Numbered from the stretch's first letter, positions 12,260-25,064 are shown. The stretch: DNA of 64,000 nt from Lonicera japonica (GCA_021464415.1 CM038465.1:79890919-79954918), one strand, 5' to 3'. Notes: generated by a model not told the origin, from the letters alone. A program made the numbers and translations.

Positions 12260-13380
12260 AGCATTTACATATATAATATTATTTATAAAAATAAATAAAT
12301 AGTTATAAAAGAAGTATCCTTCAACTGGAAATCTGTTGTCAAAGCTTTGGTTACACTTCTTTTTCCTGTCCGATATTTTTTTTTACTTTTAGTCCCATTT
12401 CTGTAAAAATAAAACTGTATTTCATTGCCAAGGTACGTACTCAGCAAAGAAGTTATGGAATACAAATTTAATCAATGTCAAATGGCAGTTATTATGATTT
12501 ATCGAATTCAATTTGTTTAATATAGCTAGGAAAATGCCACTTAATTACTAAAAACAGCAACAACTAATGAAGATTACGCTTAATTAACCTTTAATTATTT
12601 GATTCTAATATCTGTGAATAATTGAGAACATGATTAAGATCTCCACTTCAATATTAAAGCTGCACAACTAGCATATCAAAACTCTACATCCTCTTATTCC
12701 ACAAAAAGCTAGAATAATAAATTGTTTTCTTTAGATTTTTTTACCAAAACAATAGGAAAGCAATGATTTATTCTCTTGATAAGACGATCTTGGATTTAAT
12801 ACTCATAAATAAAATTACATATTGAGTCTTTGTTTGTGGTGACAACCTCAGGCCTCAGCCATTAATTAGTGTATTGAACGCCCGCCTTTTCTTACCTCTA
12901 AGGAAATGGGCTAGATTTGTTACTTGTGTATAAAATAATAAGAATAATAGTATATAATAAGAAAAGTAGCAAATATTCTGCTAAAGGTAGCTAGCCTAAA
13001 CACCGACGGCCCAAAAGAACTTGGGCCCTTGGTAAAGTCTACATGTCTTTTTTTTTTTTTCGGAGGCCAAGTCTTTTTTTTCTTTACTTTTTTTTGGAAA
13101 AAGGTGTACTTTTGAGGCCACCTTATGAGTTGGTCTACTAGTTAATCAGGTCTCTATGAGAAACGATTTATTTAACAGAAAATTCGTATTCGAATCCCTC
13201 CATATGTACAAATGCAAGCTTAAAATAACATTACTATTTATATTTTTAGCTAAAACTGAGTTAATTATGTCTTTGTATTCAAAATTTTATAAGTTACTTC
13301 TTTATACAGACCTATTAACTAACATTAGTCTCTCCGAACATAAGAGTTTATAATTATTCTTTTAAAATACTCTAAAATAA
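12260..13380. other. Intergenic, no gene seen
   Basis: AT-rich sequence with T-tracts (about 13049-13090). The short frames here show no family resemblance. Confidence 0.4.
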
Positions 13381-14175
13381 GGGTCCGTTTGATAATAAGA
13401 TGAAAATGTGAGAAGATAGAAAATAAATTTAAAGATGCATTGAGATTTTCTCTCCATCCCATACTTATTTTCATGAGTAGATATGCTACATCCATCTTTA
13501 TTGATTATGGAATTTTTTTTCCCCACTACCCAAATAAATTTTTTCTATGGAAAAAGCAAAACAGCAAGAGAATATTTCAGCACATCCCTCAACTTATTTT
13601 TCAACTTCTCACAAAAATATATTTTTCTACTATTTTCCATAAAAAGGTACTTCATTTCTTCCTTACTTGGCATTTATTAAGAAAGAGAGAGAATCGATGG
13701 ATTTCATAATATTCAATGAGATTGTACAAGTCATATTAAAAATTTCTATTATAATTTCTACATGTAAAACTGGTAATAAAAATTCTATATATGACTTACC
13801 TTCTAACTCATATATAAATAGTTAAAGAAAGTCCCGAAGAAACATTTTTTTTCCTTTTTCTCCTCTTTAACATATAAATTTGTAAAAATAGAAATGGCCA
13901 TTGAGGATACCTAGATACCAGTCTAAATTTAAAAAGGGGACTCACCTACTAACTCATATAAATAGTTAAAAAAAAGTCCCATAGGAACACTTTTTTTTCT
14001 TTTTCTCATTTTTAACATAGAAATATGTAAAAATAAAAATGGCCATTAAAGATACCTAGATACCGGTTTAAGTTTGAAAAGGGAGACAAATTCACCAAAA
14101 GATGGAATAAAGATAATAATTAGAAATTGCGATTGAAAGTGTAGGAATTATTTTTTGATACAAACGTTATAAAAA
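13381..14175. repeat. Non-autonomous repeat with 'GGTCCGTTTGATAAT' start
   Basis: The left end GGGTCCGTTTGATAATAAG resembles the sequence at 63776 (GGATCCGTTTGATAATAAT). The block at 13588-13670 ('tcaacttatttttcaacttctcacaaaaat') recurs at about 43818-43852, at about 44069-44100, and inverted at about 63815-63860. This marks a dispersed family. The right end near 14160-14175 ('tttgatacaaacg') is only suggestive. No transposase frame is visible, and the 89- and 65-codon frames here lie in the repeat. Confidence 0.5.
13794..14083. repeat. Two-copy tandem repeat, 146-bp period
   Basis: The unit starting at 13794 ('acttaccttctaactcat') is followed by a diverged copy at 13940 ('actcacctactaactcat'). 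Both contain 'gtccc..agaaacatttttttt' and 'atggccatt.a.gatacctagatacc' blocks. The copies differ by about 15 percent, so the duplication is old. Confidence 0.8.
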
Positions 14176-15833
14176 TACGCATGGTGTAGGAATTATTAGG
14201 ATAAAGAAATGTACGTTTGGAAAGTAAAAGCATTCGTCCATTAAATATTTAATAGTTTATAATAACATTATTCTCGTATAGATCAAGACAGTGGAAAAAT
14301 ATTTATGTAATATGCTTTCCTTTCTAGGTTGGAATTAAGAATGCCATAATGTGAGAATAAATGCACTCCCTACCACTGGAAGGTGTCGGTTGACTTTATA
14401 ATGCACTAATTAAAAAAATGGGTTAACTACACTTTAGTGCATTATATTTCCCACTTGATTTTATTTTGGACAATATACAATTTTTGTCGTGAAAAAGGCA
14501 GTAAAGTTTTTGTTTGTTCCGTTTTAGTTATAACGAATAACACTGTTTCAATTACATTTGTCATTATTCTACGTAGCATCCCATTGGACATATTAAATAA
14601 TTTAATTGTCCACGTAATCACCATACTCAGTTGTCCAACTCAACATAAAAATCACGTGATATTCATGTGGTTCGTTTTAAACAAATGTTGTGTAAAATTT
14701 GGGGATAAAAATCTTAAGTCCTAAATCATAAATCGCAACTTAGATAAAGAAAGGAAGATTCAAAGCCCCAAATCCAAGATCGAAGCCCTAAATCCCAATA
14801 TTGAAATGATAAACCCTAAATCAAAAATCTTTTTACTGACACACAAGTAAGTTTATTTTTTTAATCTCTTATTTGCTTGTTTTCTATGTGCTCTGGAAAT
14901 GTGTTTATATGTTAGATTACCTGTTTGTTTTATGTGCATCATGGGTTTAAACATTTGTTTAAGCCCTAATGTTTTCTGCAAGGGGACATTTTGTTAATAT
15001 TTATAGAGTAAGCAACTCATTTGGCCACTAAACTTTCAATTTACTACCACTTTGCCAACTAAACTTTAGAACGAACTACTTTAACCATCAAACTTTTTTG
15101 CAAGTACCATATTGCCCATTTTGTCTAACCGAGGTGTTAAAAGTGAAGGAATTAAGCCATGTGCCTAGCACATGACTTCATTTAAAGGTAAAATGGTTAT
15201 TTTATAATAAAAATACGCCAAACCTCTTTTACACCTCTACTTGAATAAGCCTGGTAGATATCATTATTCACTTCTCATCTTCAAACACAAAGCAAGCACA
15301 TATCTCATACAAACCGGCGATTATATGCATCATGGATTGGGGATTGCCTTTGTATAATGATCACATACGACATTATGAAGAGTTTTATTGCAAGTACACT
15401 ATATATTTCATATTTTTTGGACGATTTAGTTTAGGATTTATATGTACTTGTTTTGGGGGGGGGGGGGTTTGGTTCTAGGGTATAGTTTTGTTCAATTTTG
15501 CGTTGTTCATGTTGTGATTTTTTAAGGGTTTTAGAGCAAAAATACTATGTATTTGAGTAATTTTTGTTGTAGGGCACAATAGTCTGACTAAATACAATAT
15601 TATATTGATGCTTTGATTTTGTTTTTTATTTATTTTTTGTTTTTTGTTTATGTCTTAATATGTCATTTCTTGTTGATTTCCAACAATGGATTATTCTTTG
15701 TTTCTTGTTAATTTATAGTAACCTTTGCTTTTTATTTTGTTTTTGTTTTTGTTTTGGTTTATGTGTTAATATTTTATTTTTTAGTTAATTTCTAGTAAAG
15801 GATTCTTCCTTATTTACCATTGTAATTTATCAT

Positions 15834-18760
15834 AGTGGGAAGTTTGATTATGCACTAGACTTGGTTTATAGTGGTGGAGAGGTGGCTTACGCTAACAAAG
15901 TAGATCCTGATAGGTTATCTATTAATGAGATATTGTTAATGGATAAAAAGTTAGGAACACATGAGGTTACTGGTTGTTGGTATAGAAGTCCAGATAAGTT
16001 TTTAACTAATAAAGATGGATTGCTTGAATTAGTTAATGATAAGGACATTAGGGAGTTGAGTAAGTGGATTCCTACATATAGGGGTCATTGATGTGTAATT
16101 CCAACATAATAACTTATTTTTCCAATATGTTCCCCTTAATGTAGTATATCCACCTACACCTACATATAATGAAGAGGCAGTGCAAAATAAACGTGAGGGT
16201 GGGAATGAGAATATGAATGTGAATGTGAATGAAAATGATGGTTCAAATAATGGATAATAATCATATTTGGACACTATGATAGGATCATAAGATGTAATTG
16301 TAATTGATAATGAAGATCCACGTGTCAATGTGGTAGAAGATGGTGGTGTAAATGTAGAAGATGGTGGTGCAAATAAAGATCCATATGTTAGTGAAATGAA
16401 TAGCATAATAGGAATCAAAATGTAGAAGATGAGTGGTCTGACATGGAGAAATCTGATGATTTTAAGGAGTTTGAATTCTGATGAAGAGACAGATGGCCAC
16501 AAATTTCCTGAATTTAATACTAAAAGAGAAATGGAAGATCTAAAATTTAAACTTGGTCAACTATTTGCATGTGCTAATGAGTTCAAAAGGGCAGTTGCTG
16601 AATACTTCATTTTGCATTAGAAACAAATCAAGCTTTACATAAATGAGAAGTACAGAATGAGATCAATGGATGGTTTATGTTGCTTCAAGGGTGAAAGGTG
16701 AAAAAACATTACAAGTAAAGGCCATCAATGATAAGCACACCAATTGCAAGCATGCCAACCAAAACAAGAATGTGAACTCAAAGTGGTTATCAAAACATAT
16801 GAATACATGTTTGCCTTTAACCCTGACATGCCTTGGCAAGCTTTAAGGGATGCTATAAAGAATAATCAAAAAGTGGTAATTACCAAAAATCAGTTTTACA
16901 AAATAAAAAGGAAACTAGAATAGATGATTGAAGGGAGTCACAAAGAATAATACAAGCTGATTTGGGGCTACTGTGTCGAGATAAAAAAGGCCATGCCAAA
17001 CACAATAATTGTTGTGCATAAGAAAGATATTAAAAAAATATACTACTACTTAGTACTATTAGAATAGGGCTTTAAAAGGGGTTGTAGAACCTTATTAGTG
17101 TTGATCGGTGTTTTTTAAAGGGACCATTCCCAAGACAGTTATTAAGTGCTGTGGATATTGATGTTAACAATGGCATGTACCCTTTTACCTACATTATTGT
17201 GGAGAAAGAGATAAAGAGATCATGGACACGGTTCCCAAAGTTTATATGTGATGATATTGGAATTGAGGAGGAAAATCAATATATTTTTACTTTCATGAGT
17301 GATCAACAAAAGGTATTCATTTGTAGTTGTATTGCAATTCTAAAAATAATTTTCTAAATATAAATTATAATTATATTTCTTTTGTGCTACTTATATTGTT
17401 TATCAGGGTCTGAAGAGTGCACTAGCATGTATTGTGCCTAACTCAGAAAAAACATTTTATGTTAGGCACTACCACAACAACTTCAGGAAGAACCATAGTG
17501 GCAAAAAGCTGAAGGACCAGCTTTGGAAATGTGCCAAAGCAAGTACAGATAATTACTTTATGTTTTATATAGAGCAGATGAAAAAGTTAAAGGAAGATGC
17601 ATACATGTGGTTAATGGATGGGCCTTTACTAAAGCATTGGTATAGGTCACGTTTCCAATTGCATTGTAAGAGTGATGTTCTTATTACCAACCATTGTGAA
17701 GTATTTAATAGTTTTATTTTAGAGGCTAGAGACAAACCTAATATATCTAAGTTCGAAACAATTAGGACAATGTTGATGGTGAGGGTAAAGAAAAATAGAG
17801 ACAATATAAGATTGCATCTTAGCCTAAAGTGCCTTAGGATTGAAAATACGTTAGATGAACTTGAAACTTTAACAAGTAATTACATTTTTTAAGTGGTCTG
17901 AGGGGGATGAATTTCAAGTGAATAATGGCCCAACTATTACATTTATGGTGAACTTAAGAGCTATACATGTTCTTATAGAGTGTGGAAAATGAGTGGAATT
18001 CCATGTGTGCATGTTGTTTGTGCAATATTGAGCCAAGCAGATAAACTAACAAATTATGTGCACCCATACTTTACTAAGCAAAAATATTTATAGGTTTATG
18101 ATAATATCATAAAACAGTTAATGGTATGGCTATGTGGCCTCATACTTCAAAACCTTTATTGGTTCCACTAGAAGTTGAAACCCAATTTGGTAAGCCTAAA
18201 AAGGCAAAAAATAAAAAGAATGATGGAAATAAGCAAGTTGGGTGTAGTGGAAAATTAGGGAAGAAAGGGGTAGTCGTGACTTGTAGAAAACGTGGCAATA
18301 GTGCCACAATGTAAGAATGTGCAAATGACAAGGGGGCCAATTGTTGGACCATCATTAAAAAGGGTGAGTGGCAATGGCAATGGCAGTGATGGTGCTTTAG
18401 GGAGAAGGAATGGGAGGGGCAGTGGTGGTGGCGGTGCTTCAAGGAGAGGGAGGGGAGGGGGCAGTGGCAATGGCAGTGGTAGTGTTTCAGGGAAGGGGAT
18501 AGCAAGCGGCAGGGATGGTGCAGAAGCAGGGAGGGAGTGGCAATGGTAGTGCAGCAGTAGAGAGAGGGAAAGGGAGTGGCAGGGGTGGTTTTACAGCTGT
18601 AGCAGAATTACAAATGATGGTAAATGAGATATACCAAGTATTTCATTTGTACTATGTAGTATATGTGCATTTAGTAGTTTCAATTGAATTAGTTATACTA
18701 ATTTCTTTACATCAAATTATTGTATGTGTAAGCTAGAAGGAACCAAAGCCACCAATCACA
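15834..18760 (+). pseudogene. Decayed MuDR-type transposase of MULE-1
   Basis: Pieces in different frames follow the usual MULE order. First is a PB1-like N-terminal region (15834-16091, with 'YSGGEVAYANKVDPDRLS'). Next is an acidic linker and the DNA-binding region ('FPEFNTKREMEDLKFKLGQLF', 16501-16565). Then comes the catalytic core (about 17090-17890), with 'GPFPRQLLSAVDIDVNNGMY', 'RSWTRFPKFICDDIGIEEEN' and 'SDQQK'. An intron at 17313-17406 splits SDQQK from GLKSAL with intact GT/AG. The region around 17955-18090 reads as a SWIM-type finger ('GIPCVHVVCAI') and the 3' part is Gly/Ser/Arg-rich. The usual first catalytic Asp motif (GLDG) reads as 'LIGVFFKGPF', so it is lost. Several stops and frameshifts make it inactive. 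Confidence 0.85.
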
Positions 18761-19295
18761 AACACAATGCAGTCAACCACTAAGTCAATCAGCTCCAACC
18801 AATGCAGAAATAAAAACATATTTGTAAATTGGTGTATTTTTCAAGGAATATGATGGAATATTTTGATGTAACTATGGTTTATTTTTGTAGGTAAAGGGGG
18901 ATATATTTTGGGGTATTTACTCACTTGAATCTGATTCAAAATGTGAATGTAATATGTGGTAAAAACAGAGCCATTTATATATTTGAATGATCAACTTTGG
19001 ATTACTCTGTTTTCTGCCATAATTCATTACTTGCTCTATTTTTTTAAAATTAAGTTGTTGGGTGTATTTGAGTTACATTATTGATGTCATATTATATAAT
19101 TAAACACATTTAAGTACATAAATATTACATTTCATTCTATTATAACATAAAACATGACATATATTAGATTATATTTCATCAAAAGTTACATTGCACTACA
19201 TTTCATCAAACTATGCTAGACTATATAGCATTGTATTACTGGGCATTTCACTTCTTATTTTGAGCCTCCACACTTACATATCGCTTTGTCAATAC

Positions 19296-20830
19296 TATGG
19301 GTGTTCAAAAACCGAACCGGACCGTCAAACCGAATAAACCGGACCGAAAAATGGACCGATTTGGACCTGACCATTTGAATTCGGTCCGGTCTAAATTTTT
19401 GTGGACCGAACTGGTCCTGTCCAGTCTTCAGTCTTGTGAATTTTTTATCCTTAAAAACCGGACCGGACCGGATATATTTATATTTAAAAAAAATGTAAAA
19501 ATATATATTCATACTTATGGTCAACTGTTGCCCTAAATCCTTACCTCTCAACTCACGCCGCTCGCAGACAAAAAAAAACTCTCGCCGCTCCTCTCTTTTC
19601 CCTTCCCTTCCCCCCCCCCATCTCTCTCTCTCCCGCTTGCACTTTCACCCTCCGGCGTCCATGATGACTTCACCTTCTTCACCAATCAATCCCTCCAATC
19701 CCGTCGATCCATCTCCTGCTCTCTTCTCCCTCACCATCGGTAAATATTCAAGTCTAGCTAAATCATTCGACACTCTGTTTTTATTTCACTCTTTTCTTTG
19801 TATGCACTTTTGTGGTAAAGGTATCACTTTTTAAATTAAATAATTATTGCTTATTTTGCTACCATCTTAATCCTTCTTTTTGGGTTTGTTATAATTATGT
19901 ATTGCTTGCTTCTTAACATGTGGATATGTACATTATTGATGAGTTGATTATTTTTTTGGTGAAATTTGAATCTTTAATAAATCAACAAAGAGCATCAACA
20001 TATAAACAAAAGTCGATTGGTACTCTGGATTTTTATTTTTTTCAATCTTGCTTTCTTCCTTATTTCCTTGTTTGTCTTAGTTCTATTTGTGAAACTAAGT
20101 ATAAAGGAGCATTATTTTGGTGGTTTCCTGCAAGTGTAGGATCAATGTATTTACTGGGAGAGAATGAATTAGCCTTACGCATAGGATTTAGGAATTAAGA
20201 TACTTGGAGCTAATATTTTGATGATTTCCATATTAAATTGTTCCAGTTTAATGAGTTGATTATTTTTTTTTAGTGAAATTTGAATCTTTAATAAATCAAC
20301 AAAGAGGGTGAAATTTGAATCTTTAATAAATCAACAAAGAGCATCAACATATAAACAAAAGTTGATTGGTACTGTGAACTGTGAAGGGATAAGAAAAACT
20401 TATAATGAATTAATATTTTTGATTAGATGTTTCAATTAATCACACCCAAGAATCATGTCAAATTCCAAGTTTGGACTGCTTTGATCCAATTTCTATATTT
20501 GATCCAAGTTTGGAACCTAACTAGTGGAAGCTGTTGGGTCTTAAAGTACCTGTTTTTTTCTTTCTTTCTTTCTTAAAAATACCTTTCTTTAAGTCCATAC
20601 TTCATTTTAGTTCTCGAAAATTTGCATATACTAGATTCAGCTTCATTTTGATCTTAATACAACTCTTGGGCCCAAAAAAAAGCCCCGACCGAAACCGGAC
20701 CGGTTTGGTTTGGTCCGGTCTTAACAGTCATTTCGATCCGGTGCGGTCTTCGAATTTTTGGGATCGAAATATCCGGTCCGGTTCGGTCTTCTGCTATTCG
20801 GTCCGGTCAACCGGACGGTGCACACCCCTA
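19296..20830. mobile_element. hAT-type element, 1535 bp, nested in MULE-1
   Basis: The ends TATGGGTGTTC (19296) and, as complement, TAGGGGTGTGC (20830) fit the TAGGGGTG-type ends of plant hAT elements. An exact 8-bp duplication GTCAATAC lies at 19288-19295 and 20831-20838. Subterminal regions are crowded with ACCGGACCG/CGGTCCGGT motifs (19315-19475 and 20690-20815), the likely transposase-binding sites. A first-exon-like stretch at 19517-19740, ending in a possible donor, suggests an internal-deletion derivative. No hAT dimerisation domain or DDE core is readable. It interrupts the minus-strand ORF of MULE-1 close to its stop codon. Confidence 0.88.
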
Positions 20831-21070
20831 GTCAATACCATCATCTTTATTATTTGAATTGAGAATGAAGAATAATATGACTACAATAGCCACAATAACA
20901 ACCCACCACACTTGTCTCTTGCTTCCCCTGGTAACAATTCCATCTTCAGTAATCCAGAGGAACATATCATCACAAATGAAAAAGCCACATTGGATATGCG
21001 CAACAAAAAAGGTACATTGTAATTTTTTGTTTTTTGTTTTATGTACATTAATTTTTGAGAATTTATACAT
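20831..21070 (-). pseudogene. Minus-strand ORF of MULE-1 ending in a TM helix
   Basis: The frame includes a 'CGFF..DD' segment that recalls the end of a GRF zinc finger, then a charged linker and a strongly hydrophobic stretch (WWVVIVAIVVILFFIL), then a short polar tail. The hAT element inserted in the tail. Across the insertion, the frame continues at 19253-19287 with about eight residues (KAICKCGGSK) and a stop. Before the insertion the protein thus ended with a membrane anchor and a Cys-containing tail. It lies convergent to the transposase gene, in the same place as the better preserved ORF of MULE-2. The function is unknown. GRF membership is inferred mainly from the parallel. Confidence 0.5.
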
Positions 21071-21475
21071 GTTCTGTGCATCTCAAGAACCTTTTTCCTG
21101 GGTTTTGTAGAGTCTTTGATGTCTTCATTTAGGCTACTCTATAACAATAACAGTGCACAATCATCTTCTGCTATTTTCTTATTTTTTTTCCCTCATTTTT
21201 CCCTTTTTCTTTCTTTTTGGTTTCAAATTTATGCTCTGTTTGCTGCCATGTTTTTATGTTATATATAACTCGTGGCTTTTCCTTTTAGGCGGGAATTTAT
21301 GGAGGGAACAAGGTGTAAAAGAGGTTTGGGGTACTTTTATTGTAAAATGACCATTTTGCCCTTAAATAAAGTCACGTGTTAGGCACATGGCTTAATTCCG
21401 TCACTTTTAACACCTTAAATGGACGGAATGGGCAATATGATACTCCCTAAAAAGTTTGATGGTTAAAGTGGTTTA

Positions 21476-22967
21476 TGTTGACCTTAAAGTCAATTAATCT
21501 TATTTTGATAATTACAATAAGTTAATATTGTGTTATTTAACTCGGTTGTTCAATGATAATAGCCACTTTAACCGAAACACCTTCCGACCAAGTGTAACGT
21601 CAAACCGAAGCAATCATATTCTCACACAAGCCCTACAACGGCCATTCATTCACAAGAAATCAACTTTAGAGATTCACAAGTGATTTACAAAGTCAAATAT
21701 GATCTCAACATGCCCTACAAGCTAACAAGAACAAGAAAGAACCAAGAGCATCAATCAAGTGAAGATACACGCAAGAAATTCAAGCATCACGAAGACCGAA
21801 GCATTTATATATTAAGTGAGTGCTTAGATTTTATGTAAAAGGTATCATTGATCATTTATATAGCTCATAGAAAGCTTTAACCATGACTAGATTGATCAAA
21901 ACTAATTTTATCCTTGAAAACATATTTTACCGAAAACTAGTCATCTTGAATAATTCATTATAATTTTATATAAATGATTTTTGGCACAAAAACTATTTTA
22001 GAAGTCTTGGAAACCTATTTTTGACATCCCCCAAGCATTAAAATCAAATTTGGAGCCAAAATGCAAAAGTTGGAAAATTGCACAAAATCCCCAAAACCAG
22101 TGCCATGTAGCCGACTCCATGAAAATGATGGAGCCGACTCCCTCCTGGAAATGTCATGGAGCCGACTCCATGAAGTCTCAGGGAGCCGACTCCCTCAGCA
22201 AAAACTAGCCGTTGGAACTTCGCTAAATGTGCAATTTCGGCCCAATTAATTATTTATCCACTACAAACGGCTACAATCTTTTTCCACCTATAAATATGAG
22301 TTCTCAAACTCATTTTTAACAACTTGAATGATCATATAAACTCATTTTACACATATCTTCATTTATTCAAGTATATAAGCTATTTATTGATCAATCCTTT
22401 CATTCTTTGAGCTAATATTCATTGATCAATTTTGATATCTCTTAGTGTGAGCTTCAATTGTAATTCATTATACACGAGAGCTATTGTACATTGGTGTTTG
22501 TCACCAAAACTTGTTCAAATCATTTTTGTGAGAGGTGTATCTCATAGAATTAGCAAGAGGGTTATCTTGTGAAAGTATTGAAGGTGTTTTCAATACTTGT
22601 GAGAGTGTGTGATAAGAATACACTTGTAGAGGTTTGGTCTTCACCCGGAAGGAGATCGGTTATAGTGGAAATTCTCGGGGAACTAACCGAGCGCGGACTA
22701 GGGGAACGCCGAACCGTGTGGACAAAAAATCTTGGACTTCGATTGGTTTAATCTTTCTTACTCAATCTCTCTATTTAATTACTACATTATTACTTGCTTT
22801 GAGATTGTTTGATTATTTGCTCTTGTGTTGTTTATTTGCTTACATTCCTTGATAAATTTGTTTAGCAAATTGTTTTTCTTAAATATTTTCGAAAAGTTTC
22901 TAAATTCCGCATTAAGTTTTAAAAACCCTATTCACCCCCCCCCTCTAGGGTTGTAATCCGACCTACA
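21476..22967 (+). mobile_element. Solo LTR (copia-type), 1492 bp, in the right TIR of MULE-1
   Basis: It begins TGTTGACC and ends GACCTACA, and is flanked by an exact 5-bp duplication GTTTA (21471-21475 and 22968-22972). Removing it restores the MULE-1 terminal repeat. The 3' end with 'TATTCACCCCCCCCCTCTAG' is typical of large copia LTRs (SIRE/Maximus or Tork-like). A TATA box (TATAAATA, 22289-22296) follows four copies of GGAGCCGACTCC. No internal retrotransposon sequence remains, so it arose by LTR-LTR recombination. The frames at 22061-22249 and 22569-22852 are inside the LTR and are not genes. Confidence 0.92.
22108..22193 (+). repeat. Four GGAGCCGACTCC palindromic repeats in LTR U3
   Basis: Copies start at 22108 (TAGCCGACTCCA variant), 22130, 22158 and 22182. 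Flanking bases extend the arms in a compensatory way: the third is CATGGAG..CTCCATG and the fourth has GGGAG..CTCCC. The array lies about 95-180 bp upstream of the TATA box, the same position as the unrelated palindrome array at 1320-1505. Confidence 0.85.
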
Positions 22968-23199
22968 GTTTATTTTAAAGTTCAGTGGCAAAGTGGTACT
23001 AAAATGAAAGTTAGTGGCCAAATGGGTTGTTTACTTATATTTATATTAAAAAACATGTTTTTTTATTCCTTTTTAAATATCATATGTTTAATTGTTTAAT
23101 ATGTTTCAGTATAGACATTTGTTTAATTTTTTATTGTGATTTTTTTATTATCAGATTCCCTTTCAAATTTTTATATTGTGTATGCTTTCATTTCATGTA

Positions 23200-24700
23200 G
23201 TGATCGAGTGATTACTTTGCCATTCATTTGCACGATGGTAACAAGTTTGATATCAAAACATGTTTGTATTATGCTGTTGTGATATAAGCTTTTATTATAA
23301 TGTAGATCCGAATATGATGCCTTATTTTGAATTGAAAGGGATGGTAGAAGAATTATATTACACTACCATGTTAAAATTGTACTATTTTTGTCTTAACAAA
23401 AGCATGAAAATTGGTTTGTTTTAATAAATAGTGATAAAGATATACTTGATAGATTGAATCGCACCAAAATAATTAGGGGTATTAAAAGTTATGTTCATCA
23501 TGCTAGTGATGATAGAACATGTATGAGTAAGTGAAATATAGGAGGCCAGGTAAAGAATGAGTCTGACAGTAATTATGATGACAAGTATGAGAGTGAAGCG
23601 GAAACTGATTTAGCCAATTTAGATAATGTTAGTGATGGAGAAGATGAGGAACTAATTGAAGTGAGGAAGCAATGTATTGATATGAGGGCTAAAATGAGTC
23701 AAACAGAGGATAAGGTTGGGGAGAGGGTTTAAGAGGGGGTTGACGAGCGGGTTAGACAACATTATGGATCAAATAGTGAATCTGATGGATATCACACTCT
23801 TTAATCTAATGATGGTGAGGGTGGGATTAGATATATAACTTATTTTCTTGTATTTAATGAGAACAATGACCAAACAAAACTTGTAAATGGGATGAAGTTT
23901 AACAATTGTGATCAACTAAAAGAGTAGCTTACAAATTATTAAATTGGCAAAGGATTGTCAATTAGGTTTGAGAGGAACAGTATGAAGTATTTGCTTGCTG
24001 CTTGTGCTGATGGTTGTCCTTGGAGGTTATGGGCAAGTCAAATGCAAACTGAAAATAGTTTCCACATAAAATCTTTTATCAATGTGCACAAATATGTTAG
24101 AAATTTCAAACTAAAACTTGTTAACTCTAAATGGCTTGCCAAAACATACTATGCGAAAATTATTTGTGATCCAAATTGGAAGCTTAAGGATTTTATGGCT
24201 AATGCATTTTAGATATACTTAGTCATTGTATCATTTCAGAGCAATACAAAAAGTGTTAGGTGAAGTTGAAAAATCATTAAATGAACACTATGGAAAAGTG
24301 CAGGACTATGATGGTAAGATGATTAGGTCTAATCCAGGTAGTACAGTGAAAATACAAGTGGAAAGGGGTGATAGTTATAATTATTATACAAATGCTTTAT
24401 GGACAAATGCCAGTGCAATGTGGAGCACCAGTCCAATTAAACAACAACTCAAGTCAATCAAGTGGATCAAGGGCAATGTCACCATCTTCTCCAATTAAAA
24501 GAATGAAGACATCTATGACAACTTAAGCAAGTCAAACAAGCAAGAACACAACTCCAAGGAAGACACTACTAAGGAAGAATATAAGCATTGTAATAGCAAA
24601 CAATACAAGACCAAATACTCCAACAAAGGGACCAATTGCAACTAATATAAGGGCAAACACACTTGGTTTGAAGAATAGGGGTGATAAATATTATATGTTG
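23200..24700 (+). pseudogene. Decayed MuDR-type transposase of MULE-2
   Basis: The PB1-like start is weakly visible near 23205 ('VITLPFHLHDGNKFDI' in one frame). An acidic linker (23560-23700) is followed by the DNA-binding region at 23955-24212. There 'CADGCPWRLWASQMQ' and 'WLAKTYYAKIICDPNWKLKDF' are the familiar MULE blocks. 'MIRSNPGSTVKIQVERG' (24329-24368) is the segment that normally precedes the catalytic core. After that the core is missing and a short Lys/Ser-rich 3' part follows, so a large internal deletion joined the DNA-binding part to the C-terminal part. Stops and frameshifts occur throughout. Confidence 0.8.
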
Positions 24701-25064
24701 TGTTTGTGATAAATACCTATGAGCAGTTTATGTTTGTGTTTTTTGGACCACTTTAAAGTGGGGAAACATGTAGTTGTTTGTGCTTCTAGTTTAGTACTTT
24801 TGTTTATAACTCTATTTCATAATACAAGGTTGGTTTGGTTTGTTCCTTCAATTTTTGGTAGTTGTTTATGTGTGTTTAATTCGACAATTTTTTTTCCAAC
24901 TTATGGTGCATTCAATTTGTGTTAAGCATTCAAGAAAAAAAAACAAGTCACATAACCTTATAATGACCATGTATTTTATCACAAAACATAAGTCACATAA
25001 CACCATAAGGTTCAAATATTTCTTTACGCAACATAAGTCTCATTACACCACAAGGTTCGCAAGC

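Larger units (their letters stand above)
15006..23036 (+). mobile_element. MULE-1, inner Mutator-like element nested in MULE-2
   Basis: The left end GAGTAAGCAACTCATTTGG and the complement of the right end (AAGTAAACAACCCATTTGG) begin inverted repeats of about 235 bp. The right copy lies at 21303-21475 and 22973-23036, because a solo LTR splits it. The 9-bp sequence ATATTTATA flanks both sides exactly (14997-15005 and 23037-23045). The body contains a degenerate MuDR-type transposase on the plus strand and a minus-strand ORF near the right side. The nesting order is MULE-2, then MULE-1, then the hAT element and the solo LTR inside MULE-1. Confidence 0.88.

Noticed and set aside
18140..18549. 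Pro/Ser/His-rich minus-strand frames of 121 and 71 codons
   Set aside because: Antisense shadows of the Gly/Ser/Arg-rich 3' end of the MULE-1 transposase.
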